Assembly: GCA_028583605.1 (NCBI GenBank)
Contig: CM053330.1
Location: 30,403,619 to 30,467,618, forward strand
Length of the DNA stretch: 64,000 bases
Source of the DNA: Dastarcus helophoroides
Taxonomy: Eukaryota; Arthropoda; Insecta; Coleoptera; Bothrideridae
Direction of reading: 5' to 3'
This document shows positions 47,360-58,700 of this stretch, piece after piece (position 1 is the first letter of the stretch; each line of letters begins with the position of its first letter). Both the position numbers and the translations under genes were made by a program. The notes beneath the pieces were generated by a model. It saw nothing but the letters and a program-made list of their open reading frames with translations, was not told the DNA's origin and searched no databases.

Positions 47360-49250
47360 AAGAAGTGTTTATGGATTTTCTTGTTTCCCGATTGCAAGTT
47401 GTACGCTGTCGCATCCTTTTTTTTCATATTCTTCGTCTTTTTCTTGTCTTCATCTGTTTTCCATCCCTCTTCGTCTTCTTTCATCTCCTTTTCTTCTTCT
47501 TCTTCATCTTCATCTTCCTCTTTTTCCCCTTTTTCCTCTTCTTCCTCTCTTCTTCTTCCTCTTCTTTTTTCTCTTCCCCTTCCTCTTTATCTTCTTCTCC
47601 TCCTTCTCCTCCTTCTTCTTCTCCCTCGTCTTCTTCTTTATCATCTTCATCATCATCATCTTCCACCCATTTATAACACTTGTCATAACTTCCATGCGAG
47701 AAAATGGATAATCCAACGACGTTTTTGGGTTTCTCGAAGCCGAAAGACTTTTTATGACTTGCTTGTTTTGATACTTAAAGTATAACCTTGATGATTGCAT
47801 GATTTTATCTTTTAAGTATAATCTAAAAACTGTTTATGGATTCTCTCGATTGCCAATTGCAAGTCGTATATTCTTCGTCTTTTTCTTCTCTTTATCTTCT
47901 TCCCGTTCCTCCTCGTCTTCTTCCTTGTTCCTTTCCTCTTCTTCTTCATCTTCCTCTTATTCGTCCTCTTCTTCCTTCTCTTCCGCTTCTTCTTTCTCCT
48001 CTTTTTCCTCTTCTTCTTCCTACCCCCCTTCCTCTTCTTCTTCGCCTTCCTCTTCTTCCTCTTCCTCCTTCCCTTTCTCTTCATCTTCTTCTTTTTCTTC
48101 TTCTTCTACTTCTTCTTCTTCTCCCCCTTCTCCTTCGTCGTCTTCTTCATCTTCTTTTTCATCATCTTCTTTATCTTCTTCTTCATCATCATCATCTTGC
48201 ACCCATTTATAACACTTGTACGCAGTTTTTCGCATTAAGTTTCTTCTGCAATTTGTTATTGCTGATTTCCATGCTAGAAAATGGATCATCCAACGACTTT
48301 TTTGGATCCCTTGAAGCTAGAAGATTCTTTTTATGACTTGCAGGTTTGGATCTTTAAAGTATAACCTTGATGACTTGCATGATTTGATCTTTCAAGTATA
48401 ACCTAAGAAATGTTTATGGATTCTCTCGATTCTCGATTGCAAGTTGTGCGCCGTCGTATCCTTTTTTCTTTATATTCTTCGTCTTTTTCTTCTCTTCATC
48501 TTCTTCCCATTCCCCTTAGTTTTCTTCTTCCTTCTCCTGTTCCTCTTTTTCATCTTCTCCCCTTTCTCTTCTTCTTCTTTCTCTTTTTTCCCCTCTTCTT
48601 TCTTTTCTTTTTTTCCCCCTTCCTGTTCTTTTTCCTCTTCCCCGTCCCCATCTTCTTCCCCTTCCTTTTTATGTTCTTCCTTTTTTTTCTTCTTTTTCTT
48701 CTTCTTCTCCTTCTTCTCCTCCTCCTTCTTCTTCTCTCTCTTCTCCTTTGTCTTTTTCTTCATCATCTTCTTCATCATATCATCTTCCATCCATTTATAA
48801 CACTTGTATGCAGTTTTTCGCATGAACTTTTTTCTGCAATTTGTTATCGCCGATTTTCATGCGGGAAAATGGACCATCTAACGACGTTTTTGGATCCCTT
48901 GAAGCCGAAAGACCCTTTTTATGACTTGCATGTTTTGATCTTTTAAATATAACCTAAGAAGTGTTGATTGATGCTCTCGATTCCCAAGTTGAACGCTGTT
49001 GCACCTTTTTTTATATTCATAGTTGTTTTCTCCCCTTCATCTTCTTTCCATTTTTCCTCGTCTTCTTCCTTATTCTTTTCCTATTCTTCTTCTACTTCCT
49101 TTTCTTCCTCTTCTTTCTCTTCTTCCTCTTCTTCCTCTTCTTCCTCTTCTTCCTCTTCTTCCTCCTCTCTTCTTCTTCTTCTTCTTCTTCTTCTTCTTCT
49201 TCTACTTCTTCTTCTTCATTTTATTTAGCGATATCGAAGTCACTTAAGCT
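47360..49250 (+). repeat. Four-unit satellite with internal CTT expansion
   Basis: Units begin near 47361, 47831, 48411 and 48961. Each opens with GTTTATGGATTCTCTCGATT and a CAAGTTG...CGCTGTCG-like word, passes through 200-350 bp of CTT-rich sequence ending in CATCATC, then CACCCATTTATAACACTTG and TGCGAGAAAATGGATAATCC, and closes with TGACTTGCATGTTTTGATC. The last unit is truncated. Unit lengths of about 470-580 bp differ mainly in the CTT part. The many S-, F- or E/K-rich frames are artefacts. Confidence 0.85.
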
Positions 49251-49399
49251 CTGTGAAATCCCTAAAACCGTCCCTTTTGAGCTGTGACATCCCGTTTTTA
49301 GATCTCTTTTACAATCGTCCCTCACAAGGTACATGTCCCGATAATTCAGACATGTTTTTTATCTATCTACGTATATGGGTGGTCCTAAACCTTTGAATC

Positions 49400-51560
49400 T
49401 TTAACTGAATATGTCTACTGTCAAAATTTGGATTATTTTTTTTGAAATTCTATAATATTTCTCAATGTTATTTTTTCTCAAGATTTTCTTTTGCTGTAAT
49501 AGATATTTTGTGGTTAACATGAAAGAATGTTTACTTCTTTCTTAAGTCTTGGCATAATCTCGAAATTTCGAAAAAAATCAGGTGGTATCCACTTTTGAAA
49601 AAAATTTGAACTTCCAAAATGATTTAGGATTTGCGAAAGAAGTCAAAAATTCCAAAAAAAGTGACAGAAATATCTCCACTTTTTTTTAATACTTATATTC
49701 CCTAGAACGTTTACTTCTTTATTTAAATTTTTGCATAATTATGCAATTTCTAAAAAACAGTACCAAGAAATACTTTCCTCGAAGTTTTCAAAAAAAAACC
49801 TGGAAGTATCGACTTTGGAAAAAAAAGTCGAACTTCGGAAATAATAAGTCCAGTTTCGCGAAAAGAAATTCCAAAAAAAGTGTGAACAAAATCGAATTTA
49901 AAGGAAAAAAAATCCCAATTTTCAAAATTATTTTCCTCGGAATTTTTACTTTATTTCAGTTTTGACAATTTTGCAATTTCTAAAAATAGTTAGAAGTCCT
50001 AAGAACCATTTTTCTCTAAATTTATAGAAAAATTAATTTTTGAAAATAAGTCAAACTTTCGAAGTAAAAGTCGAAGATTAAAATAAAAATGTGAAAGAAA
50101 TTTAATTTAGTGGAAAAAAATGCAAGTTTTTATTTAAATTTGGCCATAATCCTGAACTTTGTAAAAAAGTTAGAATTTCCAAGAAATCCAAAATTAAAAA
50201 AAAAATCAGGGTATTTCGACTTTCGAACAAAAGTCGAACTTCCAAAATAAGTCATGCTTGGCAAAAAAAGTCGAAAATTCCAAAAAAGGTGACGGATAAA
50301 TGTCCACTTTTTTCTGCTACATATTTTCCTAAGAATTGTCACTTTTTTATTTGAATGTTGGTGTAATTTTGAAATTTCTAAAAAAGAAGAAATTGCCAAG
50401 CAATATTTTTCTCGAAATTTTTAAAATGGAAATCTAGAAGTGTCGAATTTCTAAAAAAAGCCTCACTTCCGAAATAAGACCTGTTTCGCGAAAAAGATCG
50501 AAAATTCCAAAAAAAGTGTGAACAAACCCGAATTTAGAGAAAAAAATCGCAACGCTCAAAATTATTTTGTTCAGAATGTTTACTTTTTTATTTAAATTTT
50601 GACATAACCTTGCAATTTCTAAAAAAAAGTTAAAAGTTCCGAGAACTATTTTCCTTAAAATTTACAAAAAAATTTGGTCTCGAATACTTCCTAAAAAACG
50701 TCAAACCTTCGAAATAAGTCAAAGTCGAAAATTTCCAAAATAGAATTGTGAAAAAAATCGAATTTAGAGGAAAAAAATGGAGGGTTTTTATTTTTTTACT
50801 TAAATCTTGTTACAATTTTGGAATTTCTAAGGATAAGTTAAAATTTCCAAAACATAACTCTTCGAAATTTGCAAGAAAATTTAGTTTTTGAAAAAAGGCG
50901 CATTTTTGGAAAAAATCGAACATTCGAAAAGCGGAAAAAGTCACAAGACGTATAAAAAATATTGTAAATAGTATTTCAAGGAAAAATCGGAACGACTTGA
51001 AAGTTTTACTTTTTTATTTAAATGACAATGAATAATTGAAATTTTTCATAAAAAGTTGAAATTCTAAAGATCTAGTAAGTGTCGAATTTGGAAAAATTTT
51101 GAAATAACAGCAGTTTCGTGAACAAACTCTAAAATCCTAAAAAAAATTGTGAAAATATTGGATTTTTAAAAACAATTTAATTTTCGCAATGAGTATAATT
51201 TTATGAAAAGGGTCGAAAAAATGAACTTTTTTTAAATTTAAAGAAAAAAATGCATTTTTCAAAAATATTGTTCTCGGAATTTTTATTTTTCATTTTATGA
51301 TCTAATCTTGAAATTTTTGAAAGTTGAAATTAAAGAAATATTTTCTCCATTTCCAAAACAATTGTCAATTTTCGAAAAAGGTTACGTTAGCTTAAGTTAG
51401 GTTAGAATGTTTACAAAAAAATGTGGAATTTCGAAAAAAGCTTAAATGTTGAATCCCTTTTCGCGAAAAAAGTCAAAGATTAAAAAAATGTGCAAAAATT
51501 TAGTTTCCATTTAAATTTTAAATGATACATGATTAATATTTTGAATCTTCTTAGTGGAAT
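49400..51560. repeat. 20-bp satellite, A-rich, with a ~400-bp super-period
   Basis: Phrases such as TTTACTTTTTTATTTAAAT (near 49700, 50340, 50580, 51005) and GAAATTTCTAAAAAA recur, giving an irregular higher-order period of roughly 330-450 bp. A TTAGG-like run (GTTAGCTTAAGTTAGGTTAG) lies at 51386. No gene is seen. Confidence 0.55.
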
Positions 51561-52556
51561 TGTTGAACATTTAAATTCGTAAACTTTTTTCCTAAACTTT
51601 ATAGTTTAACTCGAAATTTCCTTCTTAAAATGCCTCATCTAGAATCCAAATTCCAAGTTTCTCCCCAACATTTTGAATTTTAGCTAAACATTGATTTAAA
51701 TAAACGAGATATTTTTTCTGAAATCGGTGTTTCTGGTGGCAATTTCAGATCCCAAAATACGCTATTTCAGTTTTTTAGTCCGCGGCTGAAAAACCTCAAA
51801 AAGCAGTCCGGAATAATCCTCTTGTTAGATTGATTATTTTGATACCACTCCTCTTTTGTTGACCACGATTATCTTGGGTTCTCTTGCACACTGTTAGTTG
51901 CATCAAAAAAGGGGACCGAAATTGTAGAGGTTTTCAGGGCCAACTAGATAATGCTCAAACTGAAAGTTTCTCGATGCAACATAAAACTTTGGCCAGGAAA
52001 AAGGTAAACACACTCCATCTCCGTTTAAATTTGTTTAGCAACAAAATGGTTAGAGTGCCTAGGACAACAGGGAATTGAAAAATTTCAGAAGATTTGATTA
52101 TTAACTGTGGTCACAATTTGACATGATCGATTTTTTTTGCGTAACCTGCTGCAGCTACGAGGAGGTGTTTTTTAGGACACATGCTTATAGAAAAAAAAAT
52201 TCTTATTTGAGCTTCAAAAATAAACCCTTAAAATATGTATATTGCGTTTTAAATCATCTTGCATCTTGCATGAAATGTAACTGTTCAATGAATACTCGCA
52301 GATGAATGACTTTTGAATCTAGAAGGTCGTGGGTAATATTTTTTAGAGTATTTTCTTTTTGGTTTTTTGTATTTTGTTTATATATATATTTTTTGTTTTC
52401 AAATTTGATGGCCCCTAAATAGTGGTTACCCTGTGCATGGTTTGATATATTTCCTTCTTCTAATTGACTTACCCAGAAAGTAAACCAGGATCTTGTGCCA
52501 ATGCATGCTACTCTTTGCCTTAAATTTGACTGTTGTATGAGGGGTGTTTGATTTAG
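51561..52556. other. Unique interval, no supported gene
   Basis: No repeat, RNA or coding exon is recognised. Frames of 60-110 aa here lack domains. Confidence 0.4.
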
Positions 52557-52660
52557 GCTGCAAAATCGCCGCTTTTGCTGCAAAATCGCTGCTTTTGCTG
52601 CAAAATCGCTGCTTTTGCTGCAAATTACCGTGCTAATTCTAAATTACCGTGCGAATTCGC
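52557..52660 (+). repeat. Palindromic 20-bp minisatellite plus 19-bp doublet
   Basis: Three full 20-bp units (GCTGCAAAATCGCTGCTTTT) and a partial fourth stand in tandem to about 52625. Each contains GCAAAA and TTTTGC as 6-bp inverted arms, so every unit can form a hairpin. Immediately after, a 19-bp unit (AAATTACCGTGCTAATTCT) is present twice. Confidence 0.85.
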
Positions 52661-53286
52661 GATACAGTGAACAGGCAATTTAGGTGAAAGAATCGACTTT
52701 TAATCTAATAATTTCACGAAATAGTGCATAACCGACAAATTACGTTTAATGTATCGTTTCTTTTGTATTTTGCTTAACTCTGGGGTAAGTAGGTCACTGA
52801 TATTAACTTATGAAAAAGAAACCATGCTAATGATTGTAATATTCTATGGTTTTAACATCAACAAGAACATGAAAAATGGTCGCAAATTACCCTAGAAGTC
52901 ATTAGAATAAAATCGTTGGATTCTGATTTTTCCTGAGGTGTCTGTTATCTAATTATTGTAATGCGAAAGTGCGTTTGTACCTTCCTTGTTTGTTACCTCG
53001 TCGCTGCGTAATCGGTAGATCGATTTCGACAAAAATTGGGTAAGAAGTTTCTTGAAGATTCTTAATGAACATAGGTTACCCGTAGTATTGGTCATATGTG
53101 ATTGCCAAAAGTTAAAGTAACCACAAAGTATTAGCTCCTTAGTTCAAAAAATTCATTTCTTTTGTGTTTTAAGTTTTTTATTATTTCCTCGTATTGGAAA
53201 ATTCTGAACTATTTTTGATAAACTAAAGAATTAAAAGATATACTTCTTCCCGATTTGGACAGTCTCAATAAACTGTCAAAGAACCA

Positions 53287-53373
53287 CAGTCAACTTTGGA
53301 TATAACGAACAAAATTATGGTTCAAAGCTCCTCAAAGATCCTCATGGTGGTTTGTTATATCCGAAGTTGACTG
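53287..53373. mobile_element. 87-bp pogo/Tigger-type MITE
   Basis: CAGTCAACTTTGGATATAAC at 53287 and its near complement GTTATATCCGAAGTTGACTG ending 53373 leave only about 45 bp between. CAGT ends and TA next to the right end fit a pogo/Tigger MITE. The two arms could pair as a hairpin in RNA. Confidence 0.75.
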
Positions 53374-53826
53374 TATTAAAAATCTTTCCTTCGGTCTGAT
53401 CGTGGAAGCCTTCGTAACCCTAATCTAAATCATCCTTTCTCAACTTTTTTTGTCTTTGGACGTTTTTAGTGTGATGACCAAAATTCCTTACAACTACGTT
53501 AGGTTATTATATGGTGCACTATATAACACTTGATAATTAAAGGATTTTTTTGTAACCGGGTTTACATTTTGGACAGATTGCGACCTTTCATCTGATCGCG
53601 ACCCCCAAGTTGGGAAACTATGATCAAAATCCATAACTTTACGAAGTACTGAAAAATGGGAAACAAGAAAAATAGAGATTTTGAAAAAGCTTCTCATATT
53701 CATAATCTACGGAGTCGAAGTTGCAGGCGATCGCTAGTTAGTATAAATTAAACGTAATTTCATTGAAACAACTCGATTATTACTGAGTGCATAATATTGA
53801 ATTGGTTGGTTGGCGTTTAATTTCCA

Positions 53827-54275
53827 TTGATTAGCTATGACGTCAGTTGCAACATCCTCGCAGGAATTATGTCAATAGACATATTTTGCCTTAAAACAAA
53901 GTTGAGAATTGCGACGTTGCCCCGTCATGAAGCGTCGTCGCGGCAACGTGCGTATCGTTTCCTGGAGAAGTCCTTTGCTTGGTTAATGGAACGAACGAAT
54001 GCCGATCGTTATGCCCGCATGTTGCTTTCTCGGCAGCTAGAGCTCTGTGTCACTGGGTCTAGGCTGACAAGTTGTCTGACGCTAGAGCGGCGCGACCGAT
54101 TTTCAAGGATAAACCACCGTTTGACGGGTATCTTCGTAACTGGGGACGCATCCTGGCGCAGGTGACTTTCACACCAAGTGTTGGCGTGTGTGGATTCGCA
54201 TCTAGTTATCAGGGTGTTATCAAGAAGAAAAGTTGATTCATCAATTTTGTAACTGGGATCAACTGAATTAAACAT
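53827..54275 (+). other. GC-rich patch with a 112-codon open frame
   Basis: Amid AT-rich DNA, about 350 bp is GC- and CpG-rich. ATG at 53869 (in frame from 53827) opens MSIDIFCLKTKLRIATLP, with RHEASSRQRAYRF and RTNADRYARMLLSRQLE, to a stop at 54165; a donor-like GCGCAG/GTGACT lies at 54160. No family is recognised. By analogy with 18600-19128 and 35000-35614 it may be a third promoter/first exon or a non-coding CpG-rich element; the possible donor would give a different phase. Confidence 0.35.
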
Positions 54276-54329
54276 AGTGGAACTGGAAAGCTGTTCACAT
54301 ATTTTTTACTATTTGTTTTTTTCGCTTTC

Positions 54330-55870
54330 TACTCTTTCGTATCATTTTCTGTATCTTCCTTTGCTTTCACCTCATCCATCTCAACTCTCATTCTCTGTAA
54401 CCTTTTTCCCTGCTTATTTTTCCTCCACTTCTTGCTTTTCTTCTTCTCATTCTTTCTTTTCTTTCTCATCCTTTTCTTCTTCTTCCTTGTCTTCTTCTCT
54501 TTCTTCCTTTTCTTCTTCTCCTCCTTCATTTTCTTTCTCTTTTTACCTTATCGTATTATTTTTATTTTTCCCTTATTTTATTCCTTTTTCCCATTTCCTC
54601 CTTTCCTTGTTTTTTATTCCTGTCTTTTTTGCCTTCTAATCTTTTTCTTCCTCTTTTTCTTCATCCTCTTCCTCCTCTTCTTTCTCTGGTTCCTTTTCTT
54701 TCTCTTCCTCCTCTGCCTTCCCTTTCTCTTATTCCTCCTCCACCTCCTCACCCTCCTTCTCTTTCTCTTCCTCCTCCTCTTTCTCCTATTCCTCCTCCAC
54801 CTCCCCCCTCTCCTTCTCTTCCTCCGCCTCCTCTTCTTCCTCTTCCTCCCCCTCCTCCTCCTCTTCCTCCCCCTCCTCCTTCTCTTCCTCTTTCTCCTCC
54901 TCTTTCTCCTATTCCTCCTTCTCCTCCTATTCCTCCCCTTTTTCTTCTTCCTCCCCATCCTCTTCTTCTTCTTCTTCTTCTCCCCCCCCCTCCCCTCCTC
55001 TTTATCTTTTCCGTCTCATTAATTTTCCTTTATTTCCTATTTTATTTTTCTGCTTTTTTCTCTTCTTTCTCTCCTTTTAATTCCCGTTTTATTCTTCATT
55101 TGTGCCTCGTTCATTGGATTTTCTTTTCTTTTTGCCCATTTCTCTTCTTATGCATAAATCTACGTCTTTGGTTGCCTACTATTCACACCACATTCGTCCT
55201 TTTTACTTCCTCTCTTGCTTTTTCCCTCTATTTCCCTTTAATTTTTATTTTTTCGTTTTCATACTCTACTCCTTATTGTTGTCGAAATTTCGAGATTAAA
55301 GAAGTTTCGAGGTTGAAATCGAAATTAAAAAACACTATTTATAGAAAAGGAATATCAAGAAAAGAGCCAAAATTTAATTGTTTTACCTTCTTTTTCCTTT
55401 GCTTGTTCCTGTATCATTTTGTCTTCTTCCTCTTCTTTCCATTTTTCTGGGTTTTTTAAATTTTTTTCTCCTTCCTTCTTTTTTGTTTTGTTTCCTCTCT
55501 TATTTTCCTCCTCCCAGTTCACTTCTTCTTCCTTCAGCCTTATTTGAATCTTCCTTCTATTTCTTCATTTTTCTTATTCCAAATTTTTTTCTGTTATTTC
55601 TCCTTCATTTTTCTTATTTTACCTTTTTTGTTTTCTTTTCTAATTTTTTGCTTTTTTTAGTTGTCCTTTTTCCCCTTCCTTCTTTTCATTTTTCTTTTCT
55701 CGGATCTTCCTATTCCTTTATTTAGTCTTTTGCTTTTTACCCCCATTTTCCATACTTCCGCTTATTCTTTTAGAACTCCCTCTTCTGCCTCATTCTTCAC
55801 CGTTTTCTTCGCTTTCTTTTTCGTCTTCCTTATTTTCTTGGCTTTTCGTCCTAAATGTTTAATTTGCATA
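54330..55870. repeat. 1.5-kb pyrimidine-rich tract
   Basis: The plus strand is C/T-rich throughout, purest at 54640-54990 where CTCCTCTTTCTCCTATTCCTC-like phrases repeat in tandem. From 55020 it becomes T-rich. Frames of up to 276 aa are composition artefacts. A short A-rich satellite scrap interrupts it at 55280-55380. Confidence 0.8.
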
Positions 55871-56039
55871 CACTTAACTTGTCCCATTTTATTGTGTTTT
55901 CATCAGTTTTCCTGCCTGGAAAATTTAGTTTTAAGCGAAATTGACATAAATGCTTCTATTGCGTTGTCTATGGGAAATGTAAACTCAGCTGCCTCCCCCT
56001 CCAATTAATTCGTATATCATTTTTTGAATCAGCTCAAGT

Positions 56040-57545
56040 TGAAAATTCGAAATAATGCAGCAAACTCGAAATGAAATTGATGCTTTAAAAATTTTAAAAT
56101 AAAATAAAAATTTCTAAATTAAAATTGATATTCTTTGAAATTCCAAATTTTTAGAATAGACTTGAAATTAGTAAAAAAAATAAACAAACTTTATAGTTCG
56201 AAATATAAACTTTATATTCAAAATTTAGAAATTCATTTATAAAAATAAAAATGCCGATTAACCCCCAACAATTCGAAAATACATTTGGAGATTAAAAGTC
56301 GAAATTTTAAAATAAATTTAAAATCTCCAAATTGAGAAAAAACTTAACATTCAGAGTCGCATTTTCGAAAATTAAATGTCAATATTTTTGAATAGGTCAT
56401 ATATAATAGTTAAAGTGTTCTGGTCAAATTTCCATTTAAAAGTTCTCACTGTTTTCAAAATTTCAACTATCCGAAATTTCGATTTTTTGAAAAATTTAAT
56501 TCTTAAAAACTTTGACAATTTTTCAAATGTATTAAATCTATTTCAATTTTGAGATCGATTTCTTCAAATTTTCGAATTTTTGTTTACATTTCGATGATTT
56601 TGCATAACCTTTCCGTTTTCCGAAAATTTTAACTGTCTATGAAAGTTTAGGCATTTTTCGAATTACCGACATTTTTCAAAAATTTAGACTTTTTTTGGAA
56701 AATTGGGGCTTCAGCATTTAGGAATATTTTCAAAATTTTAACTTTTAAAAACTGCGATTTTTTTAAAATATTCTCGACCTTTTGCAAAGTTTTAACTTTC
56801 TTTAAAAATTTCGACTATAAAATTGACTTTTCTAAAAATTTCGACTTTTTTAAAAATTTTGTCGATTGTCGCACATTTTGAAACTTCTTAAACATTTTAC
56901 CCTATCTCAGTTGTTCAGTTTTTTTTGTAATTTTCGTATTTTCCAAAATTTCAACATCTTTTAAATTTTCGGATTTTAAGGTTTTGACTATTTTTTAAAA
57001 ATTTAACATTTCGGCTAATTTTTAAGATTTTGCTTTTTTTTAATTTGATTTTTTTTTAATTTAACCTTTTTTAAGTTATCGATTTTTTAAAAAAATTCCA
57101 CATTTTTGAAAATCGATTTTTCCAAAATTTTAATTAAAACCATTTTTAAAAATTTCATTCTTTTGATAATTTTGGCTTTTCTTCATTATTTAGATTTTAG
57201 AAAACTTCGGCTTTTTTTGAAAATTTCGATTTTTTCAAATTTTCTATTTTTAAGTAGATATTTTTTATTTATATTTTTTTCAAAATTGAGAATCGGAAAA
57301 GAGCGAAATTTCGAGATTTATGCATTATTTTACGAATTTTAATTTTACTCAAATTTTTTTTAAGAAAAATATGGAAATTTCGAGTTTCAATTTTAGGAAT
57401 TAAACGTGGAAAATGTACGAAGAAAAAGGCAAAATTTTTTAAAAAATTGATGGGTTTTAAAATAAAATTAAATTTTTCGTCACCAATGTTGATCTTTTTT
57501 CTGATTCAAATTTAATACCGGATTTTTTTTAAAGTTTAATCCACT
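56040..57545. repeat. 20-bp satellite, A-rich then T-rich
   Basis: A-rich cores to about 56400, T-rich after it with TTTTCGACTTTT-type words. No gene is seen. Confidence 0.6.
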
Positions 57546-57790
57546 GGCAAAGGGTAACCCCATTAAGCCTTCAAAGCACTGCGAGTTGGATGTGGAAACA
57601 AGAATAGATGGCGATGAACTGCCTGTTTCAACAAGGATAGGTTTAATTTTTGGGGAAAATTCTGTTCGGTAACGAGTTCCACAGCTTGGAAGTTCTATAG
57701 AAAAAAGAGTCTCCGCAGACAGAAGTCCTCACTGTGTCAAGCTGGACCGCACAGAAATTTGCTGTCTCCGACTGTCTTGTATGCCTTAAG
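57546..57790 (-). mobile_element. 3' end of the CR1/Jockey-like LINE, inverted
   Basis: This is the reverse complement of about 23890-24130: the terminal words TCCACTGGCAAAGGGTAACC, GATGGCGATGAACTGCC and GAGTTCCACAGCTTGGAAG align with that LINE's 3' end. It is a second truncated insertion of the same family. Confidence 0.85.
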
Positions 57791-57799
57791 AATCTTGTC

Positions 57800-58480
57800 T
57801 TTGAGGGGATTAATTCTATTAGTTCCTACGAATTTCAATTTTGTGTCGACTTTAAAACAAAGTATCGAGTATATAGCCAAAATATTCAAACAAAATTTGA
57901 AATTTCAAAAAACCTATTCAAAAAATTCTAAGGCGGAATTCGAAAATTAGAAATTTGAGGTAAAATTTTGGAGGTACTTTTTAAAACTGTAAACTTTCAA
58001 ATTTGGACTTTTTCTCGAAAATGTAACTTTTTCTAAGTTAAATTTTAATAAATTTTAACGTTTTTCCCTTACATTTTGGCGACTTTAAAAAAATTTCGAC
58101 TGTTAGGAAACCATCATTTTAATGGAACTGAGTTGTCTTAAAAAATTAAAATACTAATTCTCTGAAGATAACAGCCTGACTATCGAAGCGCGTTAAAGTT
58201 ACCTTTGTTGTGCTTCTTCTTGGTTTCAGTATTTTAGTTTCTATTCTTAGGAAAGTCAAAATTTCAAGAAGGAAGTCTAAATTCGTTAACTTTTTGAAAA
58301 TTTCGACTTTTTTGAAAATGATAACTTTTAAACATTCGAATTTTTAAAAGAGACGGCATTTTTGAAAAAAAAAGCAACCTTTTGACAGTTTCATTTTTTT
58401 TCGAAAATTTCATGAATAGGTTCTTTCCGGATAGTTGACACTTATGCCAGAGAGCAATTACGGACCCACCCTTAGATGCT
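57800..58480. repeat. Satellite with hammerhead-like repeat copy A5
   Basis: A degenerate family A copy lies at 58155-58245 on the plus strand: CTGAAGA is intact, but stem II is broken (AACAGC against ACTATC) and GAAA is GAAG. The surroundings are 20-bp satellite in mixed orientation. No gene is seen. Confidence 0.55.
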
Positions 58481-58700
58481 TCGATTTATTTTATTAAGTT
58501 GATTCAAATGATTCGACCCATTTAAGTGAATAAAACTGTCCTGTACCAAGCATAGCTGCAACATGAGGACAACTACGAAGAATTCTTGAACTATTTTAAA
58601 TGCTCTGACTCATTTTACTGGTTCAACTGATGTTACTGTTTCGATTCATTCTACTGAGTTGATTCCAGTCACTCGATTTAAATGAATAAAATTATCAAAC
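58481..58700 (+). repeat. ~150-bp degenerate direct repeat
   Basis: Words of the type GATTCATTTTACTGAGTTGATTC followed by a CGATTTAAGTGAATAAAA block recur near 58482-58545 and 58633-58695. Confidence 0.55.
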
